Positions 17,783 through 26,862 are shown, counted from the first letter of the stretch. The stretch is 50,934 nucleotides of DNA from Spirochaetales bacterium (GCA_003247135.1 QKAW01000016.1:1-50934); one strand, 5' to 3'. Translations and numbers: made by a program. The notes: a model not told the origin generated them from the letters alone.

Positions 17783-18565
17783 ATGATAAAGTTATTAAAT
17801 AAAGATCTGATTAGAGTCGGATCGAAAAGTAAAAATAAGGATGAAATTCTAAATGAGATATCAGAGATGGTTTCACAAAAATGCTCAGATATTAAAAAAG
17901 AGGAAATTTTAAAAGCATTACAGGAGCGGGAAAAACTTAGCTCAACTGGTTTAGGAAACTCAATAGCTATCCCACACTGCGCATTTGATAAATTGAATAC
18001 TTTTTTTGTAGGCTTAATAGTTACCCAGGGTGTAGATTTTGATTCCATTGATGGGCAGCCAGCAAAATTAATCTTTTTTAGCATTGGTTCAAAACAACAG
18101 CAAAACCAGCATATATCAACTCTAACCTCAATTTCCAAGGTTGCAATGGATAGTGAGTTGCTGGATAAACTTATAAACGTCAAAAATAGTGACGAAGTTT
18201 ATGCATTATTACATAGAGATGACAGCCCTGTTGAGGTTGAAAAAAAAAAATGTCAGTTCATCATACATATTCAAGATGAAGAAGTTTTTCAGGACATTCT
18301 TGAAATTCTTTCAGCGGATGTAGAGGGTTCAATTTCAGTTATTGAGGCTCAGACAGCCGGTTACTACCTTCATAAGCTACCACTATTCTCTTCCTTCTGG
18401 AATGATGTGTCGGATAAATTCAGTAGAATGATAATTGCTATTATAGACAAAAACTTAATGAATGAAACAATTAGAAGAATTAACATGGTTAGAGATGATA
18501 ATAAAAATGGAGTATTAATTACTGTAAATGATCTACTCTATATTGATGGATCGCTGGAGTACTAG
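17783..18565 (+). CDS. PTS EIIA (PtsN-like) with extra C-terminal domain
   Basis: A 260-residue cytosolic protein. Residues 1-145 are a fructose/nitrogen-class EIIA domain, with the phosphorylatable His65 in GNSIAIPHCAF. Residues 150-260 are a separate domain of alternating strands and helices (QFIIHIQDEE, RMIIAIIDKNLMNETIRRI, GVLITVNDLLYIDG) that resembles a ferredoxin-like or P-II-like fold; this is a guess. There is no EIIB or EIIC, so a regulatory role is likely. AGGAG precedes the ATG. It is followed after 8 bases by a cation:proton antiporter and then a second EIIA. Confidence 0.87.
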   Translation: MIKLLNKDLIRVGSKSKNKDEILNEISEMVSQKCSDIKKEEILKALQEREKLSSTGLGNSIAIPHCAFDKLNTFFVGLIVTQGVDFDSIDGQPAKLIFFSIGSKQQQNQHISTLTSISKVAMDSELLDKLINVKNSDEVYALLHRDDSPVEVEKKKCQFIIHIQDEEVFQDILEILSADVEGSISVIEAQTAGYYLHKLPLFSSFWNDVSDKFSRMIIAIIDKNLMNETIRRINMVRDDNKNGVLITVNDLLYIDGSLEY

Positions 18566-18573
18566 GGAAAATT

Positions 18574-19800
18574 ATGGAACACGCTAAAGTATTACAACCA
18601 CTCCTTGTTGTAGGAATTATGGTTGCACTATCTTTTTCCGCAGGAAAATCAGTAAAATGGATTAAACTACCCTCAATTATTGGTTTTATGATTATAGGGG
18701 TTATTCTTGGGCCCTCAGTTTTTAATCTGATTACCGAGGAGTTTCAGAGTGACCTGAGTTTTATAACAGATATAGCCCTGGGATTTGTAGCATTAAGTAT
18801 CGGTTTAGAACTCAGCTTTAAAACCCTGAAACAGCAGGGTAAAGGAATTGTAACTGTAATTTTTACTGAATCTTTCGGGGCCTTTATACTGGTTACCCTT
18901 CTTATATATTTCTTTACAAAAGATCTACCTATGGCACTTATTTTTGGTTCAATTGCCCCGGCTAGTGCCCCTGCTGGAACTGTAGCTATTATTCAAGAAT
19001 ACAAAGCCAAAGGTCCTTTAACCAGTGCTCTATATTCCGTTGTTGGATTTGATGACGGTTTAGGAATTATTATTTTTGGATTTGCATCAGCATTTGCAAA
19101 ATCCTTACTCGCACAGGAAATGGGTATAGATTCTGTAAGTTTTCTTGAATTAATTGGTACACCTCTTAAAGAAGTAGGATTAAGTATTTTTATTGGTGGA
19201 ACTGTTTCTGTTGTTTTTTCTATTTTAGCCAGAAAACTGGCATCAGCCAGGGATATTTTTATTCTTCTATTCTCTTTTGTATTAATATCTTCAGGTCTAT
19301 GTCACCTGCTCCATCTCTCTTTAATATTAACAAATATGATATTTGGTATTGTTATTGTTAATACACAAAAATTTACTCTTGTAGAAAAAATTCATAATGA
19401 GTTAACAACAGTAATGCCTCTGCTTTTTGTACTATTTTTTACATTAGCCGGAGCAAATCTTCATATTTCAGCACTGCCAAGCCTTGGAGTAATTGGTATC
19501 GTATATATACTTGGCAGAAGTGGAGGTCTGGTCGGGGGTGCTAAAATTGGCTCTCACTTAGGAAAATTACCAGAGAATATTAAGAAGTATCTGGGAATGG
19601 GAATTCTCTCTCAAGCCGGGGTGGCAATTGGGCTTGCACTCATTGTTAAATCTGAATTTGTGGATTTCGGAACCCATGGAGCTTTTATAGGAGCATCAGT
19701 AATAACAACAGTAACTGCGACTTCAATATTTTTTGAAATAATTGGGCCTATATTAACTAAAATAGCATTGACAAAATCAGGGGAGATAAAGAACTTATAA
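18574..19800 (+). CDS. CPA2-family cation:proton antiporter
   Basis: A 408-residue membrane protein with about twelve to thirteen helices. Family landmarks are PSIIGFMIIGVILGPSVF near the N-terminus, SIAPASAPAGTVAIIQEY in the middle and the ion-binding pair GFDDGLG. Two adjacent Asp residues, rather than Asn-Asp or Gln-Asp, are associated with electrogenic Na+/H+ exchange in this superfamily. There is no C-terminal TrkA-N domain, so control must come from elsewhere; the flanking EIIA genes, 8 and 2 bases away, are obvious candidates. A GGGAAAA stretch precedes the ATG. Confidence 0.9.
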   Translation: MEHAKVLQPLLVVGIMVALSFSAGKSVKWIKLPSIIGFMIIGVILGPSVFNLITEEFQSDLSFITDIALGFVALSIGLELSFKTLKQQGKGIVTVIFTESFGAFILVTLLIYFFTKDLPMALIFGSIAPASAPAGTVAIIQEYKAKGPLTSALYSVVGFDDGLGIIIFGFASAFAKSLLAQEMGIDSVSFLELIGTPLKEVGLSIFIGGTVSVVFSILARKLASARDIFILLFSFVLISSGLCHLLHLSLILTNMIFGIVIVNTQKFTLVEKIHNELTTVMPLLFVLFFTLAGANLHISALPSLGVIGIVYILGRSGGLVGGAKIGSHLGKLPENIKKYLGMGILSQAGVAIGLALIVKSEFVDFGTHGAFIGASVITTVTATSIFFEIIGPILTKIALTKSGEIKNL

Positions 19801-19802
19801 CT

Positions 19803-20489
19803 ATGAAAGAGAAAGAAATATTAACATTGCAGGAAGTTGCCGATTATTTACAATTATCTGACAAGACAGTATTAAAAATGGTGAAATCCGGGGAAATTCC
19901 ATGTGCAAAAATTGCTAATCAATGGAGATTTTCCAAGGTTATGCTGGATGACTGGCTTACAGCAAAAATGGAAGTTATACCCCAAAATGATTTTTCCAGA
20001 TTAGTGGAAAAAGAGTATGATTTTATAAAAATTTCCAGATTAATTGATGAAGACTCTATAATTACAAACTTAAAGAGTTCAACAGCTCAGGAGGTAATTA
20101 CAGAACTTGCTGAAAATGCCTATAAAAATGAACTTGTTAACAATAAAGATGAATTTATTAAGAAACTTCTTGAGAGAGAACAGCTGACATCCACATCAAT
20201 TGGGCAGGGAGTGGCATTACCACACCTTAGAAAACCAAGTGGAACTTTTGTTACTGAACCCAAAATAATAATTGGAAGATCAGCTAAAGGTATAGATTTT
20301 GCATCTCTTGATGGTAAAAAAACTACAGTTTTTTTACTACTCCTTTCAGATAGTGAAGTTGTCCACTTAAAGATTTTATCAAAACTATCTCAAATATTAT
20401 CTAAAGAAGAGAATATGAAAAAACTGAAATCTGCGGAGAGTCCAGCAGACTTTATCAAGTTCTTTATTATTGCGGAACAGGAATTATAA
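19803..20489 (+). CDS. Helix-turn-helix domain fused to PTS EIIA
   Basis: A 228-residue protein. Residues 5-57 match the excisionase/MerR-type HTH_17 fold (LTLQEVADYLQLSDKTVLKMVKSGEIPCAKIANQWRF). Residues 65-228 are an EIIA domain of the fructose/PtsN class with His141 in GQGVALPHLR. It starts 2 bases after the antiporter gene and ends at a perfect hairpin terminator. A DNA-binding EIIA in an antiporter operon suggests that phosphotransfer status is turned into transcription or transport control. The DNA target is unknown. Confidence 0.9.
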   Translation: MKEKEILTLQEVADYLQLSDKTVLKMVKSGEIPCAKIANQWRFSKVMLDDWLTAKMEVIPQNDFSRLVEKEYDFIKISRLIDEDSIITNLKSSTAQEVITELAENAYKNELVNNKDEFIKKLLEREQLTSTSIGQGVALPHLRKPSGTFVTEPKIIIGRSAKGIDFASLDGKKTTVFLLLLSDSEVVHLKILSKLSQILSKEENMKKLKSAESPADFIKFFIIAEQEL

Positions 20490-20525
20490 TAAGAAACAGG
20501 GTCACATCTGGACCCTGTTTCTTAT
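20489..20525. terminator. Perfect 15-bp hairpin, probable two-way terminator
   Basis: A 15-base arm starting ATAAGAAACAGGG pairs perfectly with its complement across a 7-base loop. It begins at the stop codon of the HTH-EIIA gene and lies between it and the convergent membrane-ferredoxin gene ending at 20549. The T-rich arm end serves both directions, although no long separate T-run follows. Confidence 0.78.
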
Positions 20526-20548
20526 AATCATACTTAATTAAACTTACT

Positions 20549-22051
20549 CTATTCGCTAAAAGCATCTTTTACTACAGAAAACTCTACACCAATTTCAAAA
20601 CAGTAGTCACGAACTGACATATTCAGATTTTTAGGCAGGGAACCAAGAATCTTTAATAACTCCTCTTCAGTAATACCCATTGCAAAAACTTCTTTAAAAG
20701 TTGTTTTACCCTTAATTTGGACACTATTACTCACTTCATGTTCTATAATTTCTGTAGTTCCCAACTCTCCTTCAGGTTTATCAACCAGAATTCCCTGAAT
20801 ATACTCTCTGGTCTCATCAGAGACTCTATCTTTTAATAGTCTAAATGCAGGACGTAACAGGTGTATACTTTCTGAAGGAGTATATGGTAATCCCGTATAT
20901 AGAGATACAAAATATCTAACAGAATCTGTTCCAATCTCTACACCATCAGGAAGATTTCCATACATCTCTTCCAGACTCTTAATCTGAAATTCTTCTGGAT
21001 ATTTAATATCCTTTAGTCCAAATGCATCAACCAGATCCTGAACAGGCACATTAAATGAACTCTCTATATCAGCAAGTGCATAAGAACCTCTTATATCTGC
21101 CGGATCAAATTCTCCTGCAAATTCACCTTTATCATACTTTCTTGGAATTTTTGTAGTTTCTGTATTCCAGATATTTAGAGCCATAGTTCCCCCAACCCCT
21201 AACACAAACAGAACTACAATTACAGGAGCAACAGCTTTTGCTTTAATAACAACATTTTTAAATGACATATTTAGAGTTCCAGACTTTGGACAGCTATACT
21301 CTGAAGTACACTCTAAACATGAAATACATTGATGATTCCTTGAAACTTCAACATTTGATAAAGGAATATTCATTGGGCATTTTTTATCACATAACTTACA
21401 ATCAATACAAGTTGACTTATTTCTTCTTATTTTAAAAATCTTAAATGTATTTGTAATTCCAAGGAGAGCACCATAAGGACAAGCATATTTACAGAAAGGT
21501 CTTTCTACAAAAAGTGATAAAATTATAGTAATAGCCAAAATTATATAAGCTGTTATTGCAACTTCATCTGACCATATATTGAAAAGTGCGTAGTAAGGGT
21601 CTATGTTTGCAAACATAAGTTGGGCACTTTGAGCTGTTTTAACAAGAACAAGAACCAGCAGAATATATCTGGTAAATCTTAAATACTTATCAACCTTGTA
21701 GGGTATAAAAGTATTAAATCTCTTTTTAAAAATCTTCTTACCCAGACTGGACACCCATTCCTGAAAAGTACCAAAAGGGCATATCCAGCCACAAAACACA
21801 GGTCCCAGCAAAATTGCCAGGGCAAAAACAACAAACATTAAAATAAATGATGATTCATGTATCTTCTTTACATAACTGCCTGACACAAAAAATTCATAAA
21901 TAGATACAACTCCACCGAAAGGGCAAACAGCATGTAGAGATGCTGTAGATATCAGTGGAACTTTGATACCTGCTTCATCCAGACTGTGCCCTATTGACAC
22001 AGAAAGAATTAATAGAAAAAAAACTAATTGAACAATCTTTCTAATCTTCAT
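20549..22051 (-). CDS. NapH/CcoG/NosR-like membrane 4Fe-4S protein
   Basis: A 500-residue membrane protein. An N-terminal membrane section of about five helices contains the twin motifs CGWICPFGTFQEW and CKYACPYGAL typical of NapH/NosR polyferredoxins. These are followed by two ferredoxin motifs (CIDCKLCDKKCP and CISCLECTSEYSCP), another membrane helix near residue 275 and a C-terminal part of about 200 residues. That tail has repeated short helical units (IRGSYALADIESSFNVPVQDLVDAFGL and, later, IKGKTTFKEVFAMGITEEELLKILG). The protein probably passes electrons across the membrane to an unknown acceptor. AAGAGG lies before the ATG. Confidence 0.85.
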   Translation of the reverse strand: MKIRKIVQLVFFLLILSVSIGHSLDEAGIKVPLISTASLHAVCPFGGVVSIYEFFVSGSYVKKIHESSFILMFVVFALAILLGPVFCGWICPFGTFQEWVSSLGKKIFKKRFNTFIPYKVDKYLRFTRYILLVLVLVKTAQSAQLMFANIDPYYALFNIWSDEVAITAYIILAITIILSLFVERPFCKYACPYGALLGITNTFKIFKIRRNKSTCIDCKLCDKKCPMNIPLSNVEVSRNHQCISCLECTSEYSCPKSGTLNMSFKNVVIKAKAVAPVIVVLFVLGVGGTMALNIWNTETTKIPRKYDKGEFAGEFDPADIRGSYALADIESSFNVPVQDLVDAFGLKDIKYPEEFQIKSLEEMYGNLPDGVEIGTDSVRYFVSLYTGLPYTPSESIHLLRPAFRLLKDRVSDETREYIQGILVDKPEGELGTTEIIEHEVSNSVQIKGKTTFKEVFAMGITEEELLKILGSLPKNLNMSVRDYCFEIGVEFSVVKDAFSE

Positions 22052-22113
22052 AACAAACCTCTTAAGTAAGTTATAAACCTGTTAAAAAAGATTAACCATT
22101 TTATCAATATAAA

Positions 22114-22140
22114 ATAAATATAACATTTTGTTATATTTAT
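22114..22140. repeat. 12-bp inverted repeat with TAACA/TGTTA arms
   Basis: Perfect arms of 12 bases (ATAAATATAACA and its complement) flank a TTT spacer, right after the stop of the acyl-CoA synthetase gene and about 75 bases upstream of the membrane-ferredoxin start. On the minus strand T-rich bases follow, so it could be a weak terminator. The TAACA...TGTTA core also resembles the palindrome at 14723-14736 and could be an operator. Confidence 0.5.
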
Positions 22141-23835
22141 CTAACTATACATTTTAACAACTTCATTCCTTTTTATCTTCTTTGTAGTTGTCATAGGCAT
22201 TGCCTCTTTAAGAATTGTTACCTTTTCTATTTTTTTATAGGCAACCAATCTTTTATTAACTTCCTCTACAATCTCATTAAATCTGTTTTTTATTTCCTGT
22301 TCACTCTTATCCCGTGAAAATTCCTCAGTTGGATAAAAGAGAACTTCAATACCTTCAGATAGTGTTTTAGAGTTCTTTACATATCCTTTTATTAAAACCT
22401 GCTCATGTTCTGTAAAGAGTTGAAATTCATCCTCAATCTCCTCAGGATAGACATTTTTTCCACCTTCAGTAACAATTAATGAGGATTTCCTACCGGTTAA
22501 ATATAAATAATCATTATCCAGATATCCAGCATCTCCAGTTATGAGAAACCCATCCTCAGTAAACATATTTTTACTCTCTTCCTCTTTTTTGTAGTAACCT
22601 TGCATTACGTTTGGCCCTTTTACTACAACATCGCCTATCCCATCTACATCTTTATTAATTATTTTCATCTCCACAAATGGAAGTATTTTTCCAACAGATG
22701 TCTCGATATACTGATCCACGGGATTAAGTGTAAGTATCGGAGCTGTCTCTGTTAAACCATACCCCTGAACAAAATCTACTCCTAACTGATTAAAGCTTTT
22801 GAAGGTCGATGGAGCTAATGGGCCACCACCTGAGATACAGATTCTTATATTCTGTAGTCCCACTTTTTTTAAAAGAAAACCAAACATCTTCTTTCCTGGA
22901 TTAACTTTAAAACTCTTTTTAATAAAACCACTTATACTCATTAAAAATCTGATAATTCCATATAGAACTATGCTTTTTTTTCGCACCCCACTTAAAAGAC
23001 CATTTATAATCTTGTTAAAAAGCATTGGAACACCAAGAAACATAGTAACTTTACCCTGTTCAAAATCTTTAACTATTTGGCTAAAAACAAGATTTTTTCC
23101 AAAAATACACTCTGCACCTACGCATACCGACTCAAGGAAAACTGCTGTCATTGTATAGGAGTGATGAATTGGTAACAGTGCATAAAATACATCTGTATGA
23201 TAGAGTCTCATATAACCCTGAGCCATAAACACATCACTGGTAATATTTTTATGGGATAACATTACACCCTTGGATACACCTGTAGTTCCAGAGGTATAGA
23301 GAATAGCTGCAAGATCCTCCTCTAAAGGTTGAATAATATCTACTTCTGTATCAGTTTTTAAATCAAAAATATAGTTCTCACTCCCGTAATTAAGGGTAAA
23401 ACAGTTAAAGTCTTGGCCAGTATTATCTTTTATAAACTCATATTTATCTTTTTCAGTAAAAATTGCTTTTGAATCCGACATTTTTATAAGTTCAGTAACT
23501 TCTTTAGCTGTAAGAATATAATCAATAGGAACAACTACTCCACCCATGTTTAGAATTGCCAGGTATGCTATTGCCCACTCAGGGGAATTTTTACCTGTTA
23601 GAGCCACTTTATCACCATTTTGTATACCGATACTAACCAGATATTTTGAAATTTCTTCGATTTTTTTAAAGCTTTCTGAATAGGTTAAAGATAATTTTTC
23701 CGGGGAAAAAGTTGTAAAAGCTTTTCTTTCAGAGTAGTTGTTTACAGTAATTCTCAACATTTCAGGAATTGTAGGCCATTCACCCTTTATCTCTTTCCCT
23801 CTATATTTATCTAAAATTTCCCATGCTTTATACAT
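22141..23835 (-). CDS. Long-chain acyl-CoA synthetase (AMP-binding)
   Basis: A 564-residue ANL-superfamily enzyme that activates a fatty acid to its CoA thioester through an acyl-AMP. Motifs: P-loop YTSGTTGVSKGVMLSH (about 180), GYGLTETAP (about 360), TGDAGYLDNDYLYLTGR (about 430) and the C-terminal lysine region MTTTKKIKR. A hydrophobic stretch around 285-300 is common in membrane-associated FadD-like proteins. AGAGGAG lies before the ATG. Divergent from the NTF2-SDR-FAD oxidoreductase trio, which may share its lipid pathway. Confidence 0.9.
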   Translation of the reverse strand: MYKAWEILDKYRGKEIKGEWPTIPEMLRITVNNYSERKAFTTFSPEKLSLTYSESFKKIEEISKYLVSIGIQNGDKVALTGKNSPEWAIAYLAILNMGGVVVPIDYILTAKEVTELIKMSDSKAIFTEKDKYEFIKDNTGQDFNCFTLNYGSENYIFDLKTDTEVDIIQPLEEDLAAILYTSGTTGVSKGVMLSHKNITSDVFMAQGYMRLYHTDVFYALLPIHHSYTMTAVFLESVCVGAECIFGKNLVFSQIVKDFEQGKVTMFLGVPMLFNKIINGLLSGVRKKSIVLYGIIRFLMSISGFIKKSFKVNPGKKMFGFLLKKVGLQNIRICISGGGPLAPSTFKSFNQLGVDFVQGYGLTETAPILTLNPVDQYIETSVGKILPFVEMKIINKDVDGIGDVVVKGPNVMQGYYKKEEESKNMFTEDGFLITGDAGYLDNDYLYLTGRKSSLIVTEGGKNVYPEEIEDEFQLFTEHEQVLIKGYVKNSKTLSEGIEVLFYPTEEFSRDKSEQEIKNRFNEIVEEVNKRLVAYKKIEKVTILKEAMPMTTTKKIKRNEVVKMYS

Positions 23836-23940
23836 ATATTCTCCTCTTTGTTATAATATTTAAGTCTTAATTGTCATTTTTGTCAAAATTATATTTTATT
23901 TCATTTGTGTAATTTTTGTCTATGATTTAAAATTTGATTT

Positions 23941-24372
23941 ATGATTTTAAGTAAAGAGGTTCTCCTAAAGGAGTGGTCAAAAACATATAACACAAATGGG
24001 AAGCCAGATTGGTCTCATATATTCCCATTCTACTCAGAAGAGATAATATTTCAGGACTCTATTCAGAAAATTGTTGGTAAAACTGAATTTGTAGATATGT
24101 GTAACAGACTGACAAAAAGATGTAAAGAGTTAAAAATGGATATTTTAAATATCTCTCAATCAGAAAACATCATTTTTTTTGAATGGAAAATGACAATGAT
24201 GTTCAAAAAATTCCCAAGTACTCCACTTTTAGGCTCTACAAGGTTGACAATTGACAGTAAAGGGCTAATTATTGAACAGAGAGACTATTATGATCTCTGG
24301 GGTGATATATTTAATAACATCCCCCATTTTAATAATCTCTACAGAAAATTTTTAAAAAATAAATTTGGATAA
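23941..24372 (+). CDS. NTF2/SnoaL-like protein
   Basis: A 143-residue cytosolic protein whose helix-then-sheet pattern (WSKTYNTNGKPDWSHIFPFYSEEIIFQDSIQKIVGK, then FFEWKMTMMFKK and RLTIDSKGLIIEQRDYYDLWGD) fits the cone-shaped NTF2-like fold, used both by small isomerases and by binding proteins. No ribosome site is visible, and a TATGAT at 23921-23926 could give a transcript starting almost at the ATG, so leaderless translation is possible. It heads a tight three-gene unit with an SDR (3 bases apart) and a CrtI-like flavoprotein. Confidence 0.78.
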   Translation: MILSKEVLLKEWSKTYNTNGKPDWSHIFPFYSEEIIFQDSIQKIVGKTEFVDMCNRLTKRCKELKMDILNISQSENIIFFEWKMTMMFKKFPSTPLLGSTRLTIDSKGLIIEQRDYYDLWGDIFNNIPHFNNLYRKFLKNKFG

Positions 24373-24375
24373 AAA

Positions 24376-25296
24376 ATGAATTTTAAAAAACCGGATCAAC
24401 TATCGTTTATTAAGTTAAAAAAAGTTGAACAGAAGTCCTCAGATGTGACATTAGAAAAAAGTGTAGTTTTAATTACAGGAGCTACTTCCGGTATTGGGTT
24501 GGAAACAGCCAATCTATTTGCATCTAGGAGAGCTACACTATTACTATTAGTTAGAGATAAGCTAAAGGGAGAAACTCTTAAAGAGAGTTTAATTAAAAAA
24601 TTTAATATTGAGTGCAGAGTTTATATTGCTAATTTTGAAAATTTAAGTGACTTAAAATTAACTTTAGATGAAGTTTTACATAAAGAGACAAGGATTGATA
24701 TTCTTATAAACAATGCTGGTTGCTACAGGACTAAAAAAAAGATTTTAGATAGCGGTATAGACTCTGTTTTTACTGTTAATCATCTGGCACCTCTACTTAT
24801 TACAGATCAATTAATTCCTCTCCTTGAGAAAGGTGATATTAAAAGGGTTGTAAATGTTAACTCAGAAGGACACAGATTTGGCTCTGTGGATATGGATGAT
24901 CTAAACTGGAAACGACGTATATATACTGGTCTTAGAAGTTATGGGGCATCTAAAACAGCACAATTACATACAATGTATATTATATCCAGAAAACTTAAAG
25001 ATTTTAATATAACCATAAATTCCATGCATCCGGGTGCTGTTAAGTCCAATATTGGTAGCCATAGCGGTAAAATATATAATTTTTATATGAAATATTTTTT
25101 AAGTAAAATTCTAAAAGACCCTTCAATTTCAGCTAGTGCTATATTCTATATTGGGACCAGTTCTGACCTAAAGGATACAACTGCAGTTTTCTTTAATCTT
25201 ACAATAGAAGAAATTCCTGCACCCCACGCTCAGGAATCCGATATTTCTGAAAATATTTACAAAAAGTCCATGGAGTTAATTTATGATAGAGTATGA
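24376..25296 (+). CDS. Short-chain dehydrogenase, retinol-dehydrogenase-like
   Basis: A 306-residue NAD(P)-dependent oxidoreductase. The Rossmann motif TGATSGIG (about 34-41) follows an N-terminal extension of about 30 residues; NNAG is near 117 and the catalytic YGASK near 196, followed by HPGAVKSNI. The substrate group is unknown; close SDR subfamilies act on retinol-like or long-chain lipids. Its last 14 bases overlap the FAD-oxidoreductase gene. With the NTF2-like gene it may form a lipid- or isoprenoid-modifying unit. Confidence 0.88.
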   Translation: MNFKKPDQLSFIKLKKVEQKSSDVTLEKSVVLITGATSGIGLETANLFASRRATLLLLVRDKLKGETLKESLIKKFNIECRVYIANFENLSDLKLTLDEVLHKETRIDILINNAGCYRTKKKILDSGIDSVFTVNHLAPLLITDQLIPLLEKGDIKRVVNVNSEGHRFGSVDMDDLNWKRRIYTGLRSYGASKTAQLHTMYIISRKLKDFNITINSMHPGAVKSNIGSHSGKIYNFYMKYFLSKILKDPSISASAIFYIGTSSDLKDTTAVFFNLTIEEIPAPHAQESDISENIYKKSMELIYDRV

Positions 25297-26842
25297 CAAT
25301 ATTGTTGTTGGTAGCGGAATTGCAGGTTTAACAACCGCCGCTTATTTAGCAAAAGATGGAAAAAGTGTAGCCGTTTTAGAGAAAGAGTCTAAATTCGGTG
25401 GATTAACTAACTCCTTTTTTAACAACGGTATTCTATTTGATACAGGAGCAAAGGCATTGGAAAATTGTGGAATTCTCTTTCCTATGCTTGAAGAACTGGG
25501 TATTGATGTTGAATTTGTTAAGAATAAATTAACAATTATTATTGGTAAAAACTCTGTGGTTATAGATAGCTTAAAATCAATTGATAAGTATGGTGAACTC
25601 CTAATCAATGAGTTTCCTGATGAGAGAAAAGCAATTAATAAAATAATTAAACTAATTAAGCGGGAGTCAGGTTCTTTAAACGATCTGTGTAAAATTGAAA
25701 ATCCATATTTTAGCAAGTTTAAGACAAATACTACTATATTTGAAAAAATTAAATGGTTTATAAATTTTTCAATAATTACTGAAAAAATTAAAAATGAAAA
25801 AATTCCAGTTAATGAGTATCTAAAAAAGTTTACAAAAAACAGTGCTCTTATTGACGTTATCACCCAGCATCATTTTTCAAGTATGCAGGCATTTTATGGG
25901 CTAAGTGCATTTTCCCTTTATAATGACTGCTACTACCCTATAGGAGGAATTAAAACTATTCCCGAAAAACTTATTGAATTTCTCAAGGAGAAGAATACTT
26001 CCTTATATAACAAGACCCAGGTAATAAAATTAGACCCGGAACTGAAAATTTTAACGGATAATAAAGGGTATAGTTTTAAATATAAAAACTTAATCTGGAC
26101 CTGTGATATTAGATCTCTATACAGATGTATTGATAGATCGACTCTTAAAAATAGCAAAATCCAAAGTTCAATTATACAGAGTCAAATAAATTTCAGCAGA
26201 GCCAAATATACGGAATCAGTCTTTACAACATATATAACTGTTAATAAACCAATGGAATATTTTAGTAATATAACAACAGGACATTGTTTATACACACCTG
26301 AAGTTAAGGGTATATCGGGTTTAAAAATAAAATGTAATACAAAAGAAGATTGTGAAGATTATATTAGAAATTATCTGGATAATAATACCTTTGAAATCTC
26401 TATTCCAGCCCTCCGGGACAGGGATCTCATTACAAAAGGGGTAACCGGTATTCAAATTAGTGTTTTATTCGATTTTAATATTAATTTACAGGCTATTCAC
26501 AATATGTGGGCTAACAGATTTAAAGAGTTAGTAGAGTCTGTTCTTATAGAAAAACTGATAAAACTTTACCCGGAAATTGAAAACAATATTCTTTTTAAAA
26601 TGTCAATTGATCCCTACGATCTTTCAAAAAAAACCGAGCATAATGATGGTGCAATCGGTGGGTGGTCCTATAGTGGTAGTGTTATTCCTTCAGAAAGGGA
26701 TCTGGATAGCTTTTATAAATCAACAAAAACTTCAATTAAAGACATATATCAAGCAGGTATGTGGAGTTTTACTCCATCCAAACTACCTATTTCTATATTA
26801 ACTGGTAAACTTGCTGCAAAAAGAGTTCTATCAAAAGTGTAG
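25283..26842 (+). CDS. CrtI/retinol-saturase-like FAD-dependent oxidoreductase
   Basis: A 519-residue flavoprotein of the phytoene-dehydrogenase-like group (COG1233 type). It has the dinucleotide motif VVGSGIAGLTTAAYLAKDGKSVAVLEK at residues 6-32 followed by GGLTNSF, and the C-terminal FAD segment DIYQAGMWSFTPSKLPISILTGKLAA. Such enzymes desaturate, saturate or isomerise carotenoids and other long polyenes. No phytoene synthase or other carotenoid gene is visible, so the substrate is open. The stop codon lies inside a strong hairpin. Confidence 0.85.
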   Translation: MIEYDNIVVGSGIAGLTTAAYLAKDGKSVAVLEKESKFGGLTNSFFNNGILFDTGAKALENCGILFPMLEELGIDVEFVKNKLTIIIGKNSVVIDSLKSIDKYGELLINEFPDERKAINKIIKLIKRESGSLNDLCKIENPYFSKFKTNTTIFEKIKWFINFSIITEKIKNEKIPVNEYLKKFTKNSALIDVITQHHFSSMQAFYGLSAFSLYNDCYYPIGGIKTIPEKLIEFLKEKNTSLYNKTQVIKLDPELKILTDNKGYSFKYKNLIWTCDIRSLYRCIDRSTLKNSKIQSSIIQSQINFSRAKYTESVFTTYITVNKPMEYFSNITTGHCLYTPEVKGISGLKIKCNTKEDCEDYIRNYLDNNTFEISIPALRDRDLITKGVTGIQISVLFDFNINLQAIHNMWANRFKELVESVLIEKLIKLYPEIENNILFKMSIDPYDLSKKTEHNDGAIGGWSYSGSVIPSERDLDSFYKSTKTSIKDIYQAGMWSFTPSKLPISILTGKLAAKRVLSKV

Positions 26843-26862
26843 CCATTCAAGAATGGCTACAC
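26837..26862. terminator. Hairpin between convergent genes
   Basis: GTGTAGCCATT pairs perfectly with AATGGCTACAC across a CAAG loop; the left arm contains the stop codon of the FAD oxidoreductase gene. No strong T-run follows, so it may act as a two-way terminator or protect transcript ends. Confidence 0.55.

Noticed and set aside
25342..25863. 173-codon open frame antisense to the FAD oxidoreductase
   Set aside because: No ribosome site, low-complexity hydrophobic translation, and it is fully covered by a gene with clear family motifs.
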